Assembly: GCA_001687465.1 (NCBI GenBank)
Contig: LVLI01001607.1
Coordinates: 1-16,465 of the forward strand
Source of the DNA: Halocafeteria seosinensis
Taxonomy: Eukaryota > Sar > Bigyra > Bicosoecida
Length of the DNA: 16,465 nucleotides
Reading direction: 5' to 3'
Under the pieces are notes generated by a model. It worked only from the letters and a program-made list of their open reading frames with translations, was not told where the DNA came from and ran no database searches. Positions within the stretch are counted from its first letter, which is position 1, and each line of letters opens with the position of its first letter. The position numbers were made by a program, and so were the translations under genes. This document shows, piece by piece, positions 16,259 to 16,465 of this stretch.

Positions 16259-16465
16259 ATGGCTAAGACCGCGTCAAACAACCCAGTGGGTAATGGTTCC
16301 TCTTGCTTAGACTGGCCTCCTAGAGCTACGCACACGGTAGACGAAGTCGAGAAGTTTATCGACTTCAGGCTCCACGACAAGCGGATCCTCGTCCACTGGA
16401 AGGGCTACCCAGAGGCAGCACGGACGTGGGAACCGGCTTCGTGGCTTCAGAAAGACCTGGGTAGC
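16259..16465 (+). CDS. Chromodomain protein, partial (Ty3/gypsy chromovirus type), cut by the right edge
   Basis: From the ATG at 16259 the frame is open for 69 codons to the end of the window, and an in-frame TGA lies 9 nt upstream. After about 25 linker residues comes a chromodomain: DEVEKFIDFRLHDKRILVHW then KGYP and RTWEPASWLQ. This wording is typical of the integrase tail of Ty3/gypsy chromoviruses. Of the three aromatic cage positions of HP1, the Trp and Tyr of HWKGY are present, while the first (Tyr before VEK in HP1) is Asp here. That is usual in many retroelement chromodomains and suggests weak or absent methyl-lysine binding by the classical mode. No integrase core precedes it, so it is either a fragment of an element, a host gene derived from one, or an exon of a spliced gene. 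Confidence 0.7.
   Translation, partial: MAKTASNNPVGNGSSCLDWPPRATHTVDEVEKFIDFRLHDKRILVHWKGYPEAARTWEPASWLQKDLGS

Noticed and set aside
16045-16262. Plus-strand frame ending TSCIPGNDQYSDRMHQTISI...KCNG stop, overlapping the chromodomain ATG
   Set aside because: It looks protein-like at its end but runs through the dispersed TG-tailed repeat, which also occurs in non-coding DNA at 12585. All three frames are open here because stops are rare.
1-16465. CRISPR arrays, bacterial operons, rRNA or tRNA genes
   Set aside because: No regular short repeats with unique spacers, no recognisable rRNA or tRNA sequence, and the split genes with spliceosomal introns show this is eukaryotic nuclear DNA.

Overview
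The window is nuclear DNA from a eukaryote, most likely a flagellated unicellular protist or alga. Three things support this. Genes are split by short GT-AG introns, mostly 60-77 nt and often with CTAAC/CTGAC-like branch points. One gene encodes an EFHC/Rib72-type axonemal protein with three DM10 domains. One gene encodes a plant-style AP2/ERF DNA-binding protein. A chromodomain of the kind found in Ty3/gypsy retrotransposons lies at the right edge. I cannot name the species. A plant-type AP2 domain together with a ciliary protein points to an algal or SAR-type lineage rather than an animal or fungus.

Layout. 1-315 (-) is the 5' end of a gene that runs off the left edge. 546-4148 (+) is a 1200-codon, apparently uninterrupted ORF with an MGC acylation signal and helical-repeat character, and it is divergent from the first gene. 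4261-7339 (-) is the EFHC-like gene, reconstructed as 8 exons and 829 aa. 7944-9174 (-) is MND1, reconstructed as 7 exons and 205 aa, the same length as human MND1. 9175-13942 is repeat-rich and gene-poor. It holds a GC-rich island, an exact 294-bp tandem duplication with LTR-like TG...CA ends, three families of degenerate tandem repeats (11.0-12.2 kb), a dispersed repeat ending in a TG microsatellite, and possibly a decayed piggyBac tail. 13943-15398 (-) is the AP2/ERF gene, reconstructed as 4 exons and 417 aa. 16259-16465 (+) is an open chromodomain ORF cut by the right edge.

Functional reading. The genes do not form a pathway. MND1 acts in meiotic recombination with HOP2. The EFHC protein is a microtubule inner protein of ciliary doublets. 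The AP2 protein is a nuclear transcription factor. The large acylated protein is of unknown function. MND1 and EFHC lie in tandem on the minus strand 604 bp apart. The large ORF converges on EFHC with 112 bp between stop codons.

The most unusual structure is at 11044-11438. Three consecutive 60-nt blocks are each bounded by CAG and GTAAG(T/TG), each encodes a related 20-aa peptide in frame, and they are separated by intron-sized spacers of 80 and 73 nt, with a fourth, broken block after a 62-nt spacer. This looks like a tandemly amplified mini-exon, living or dead. Splice structures were deduced by eye from splice motifs, phase and homology remembered from the families. No alignment or transcript data were available.
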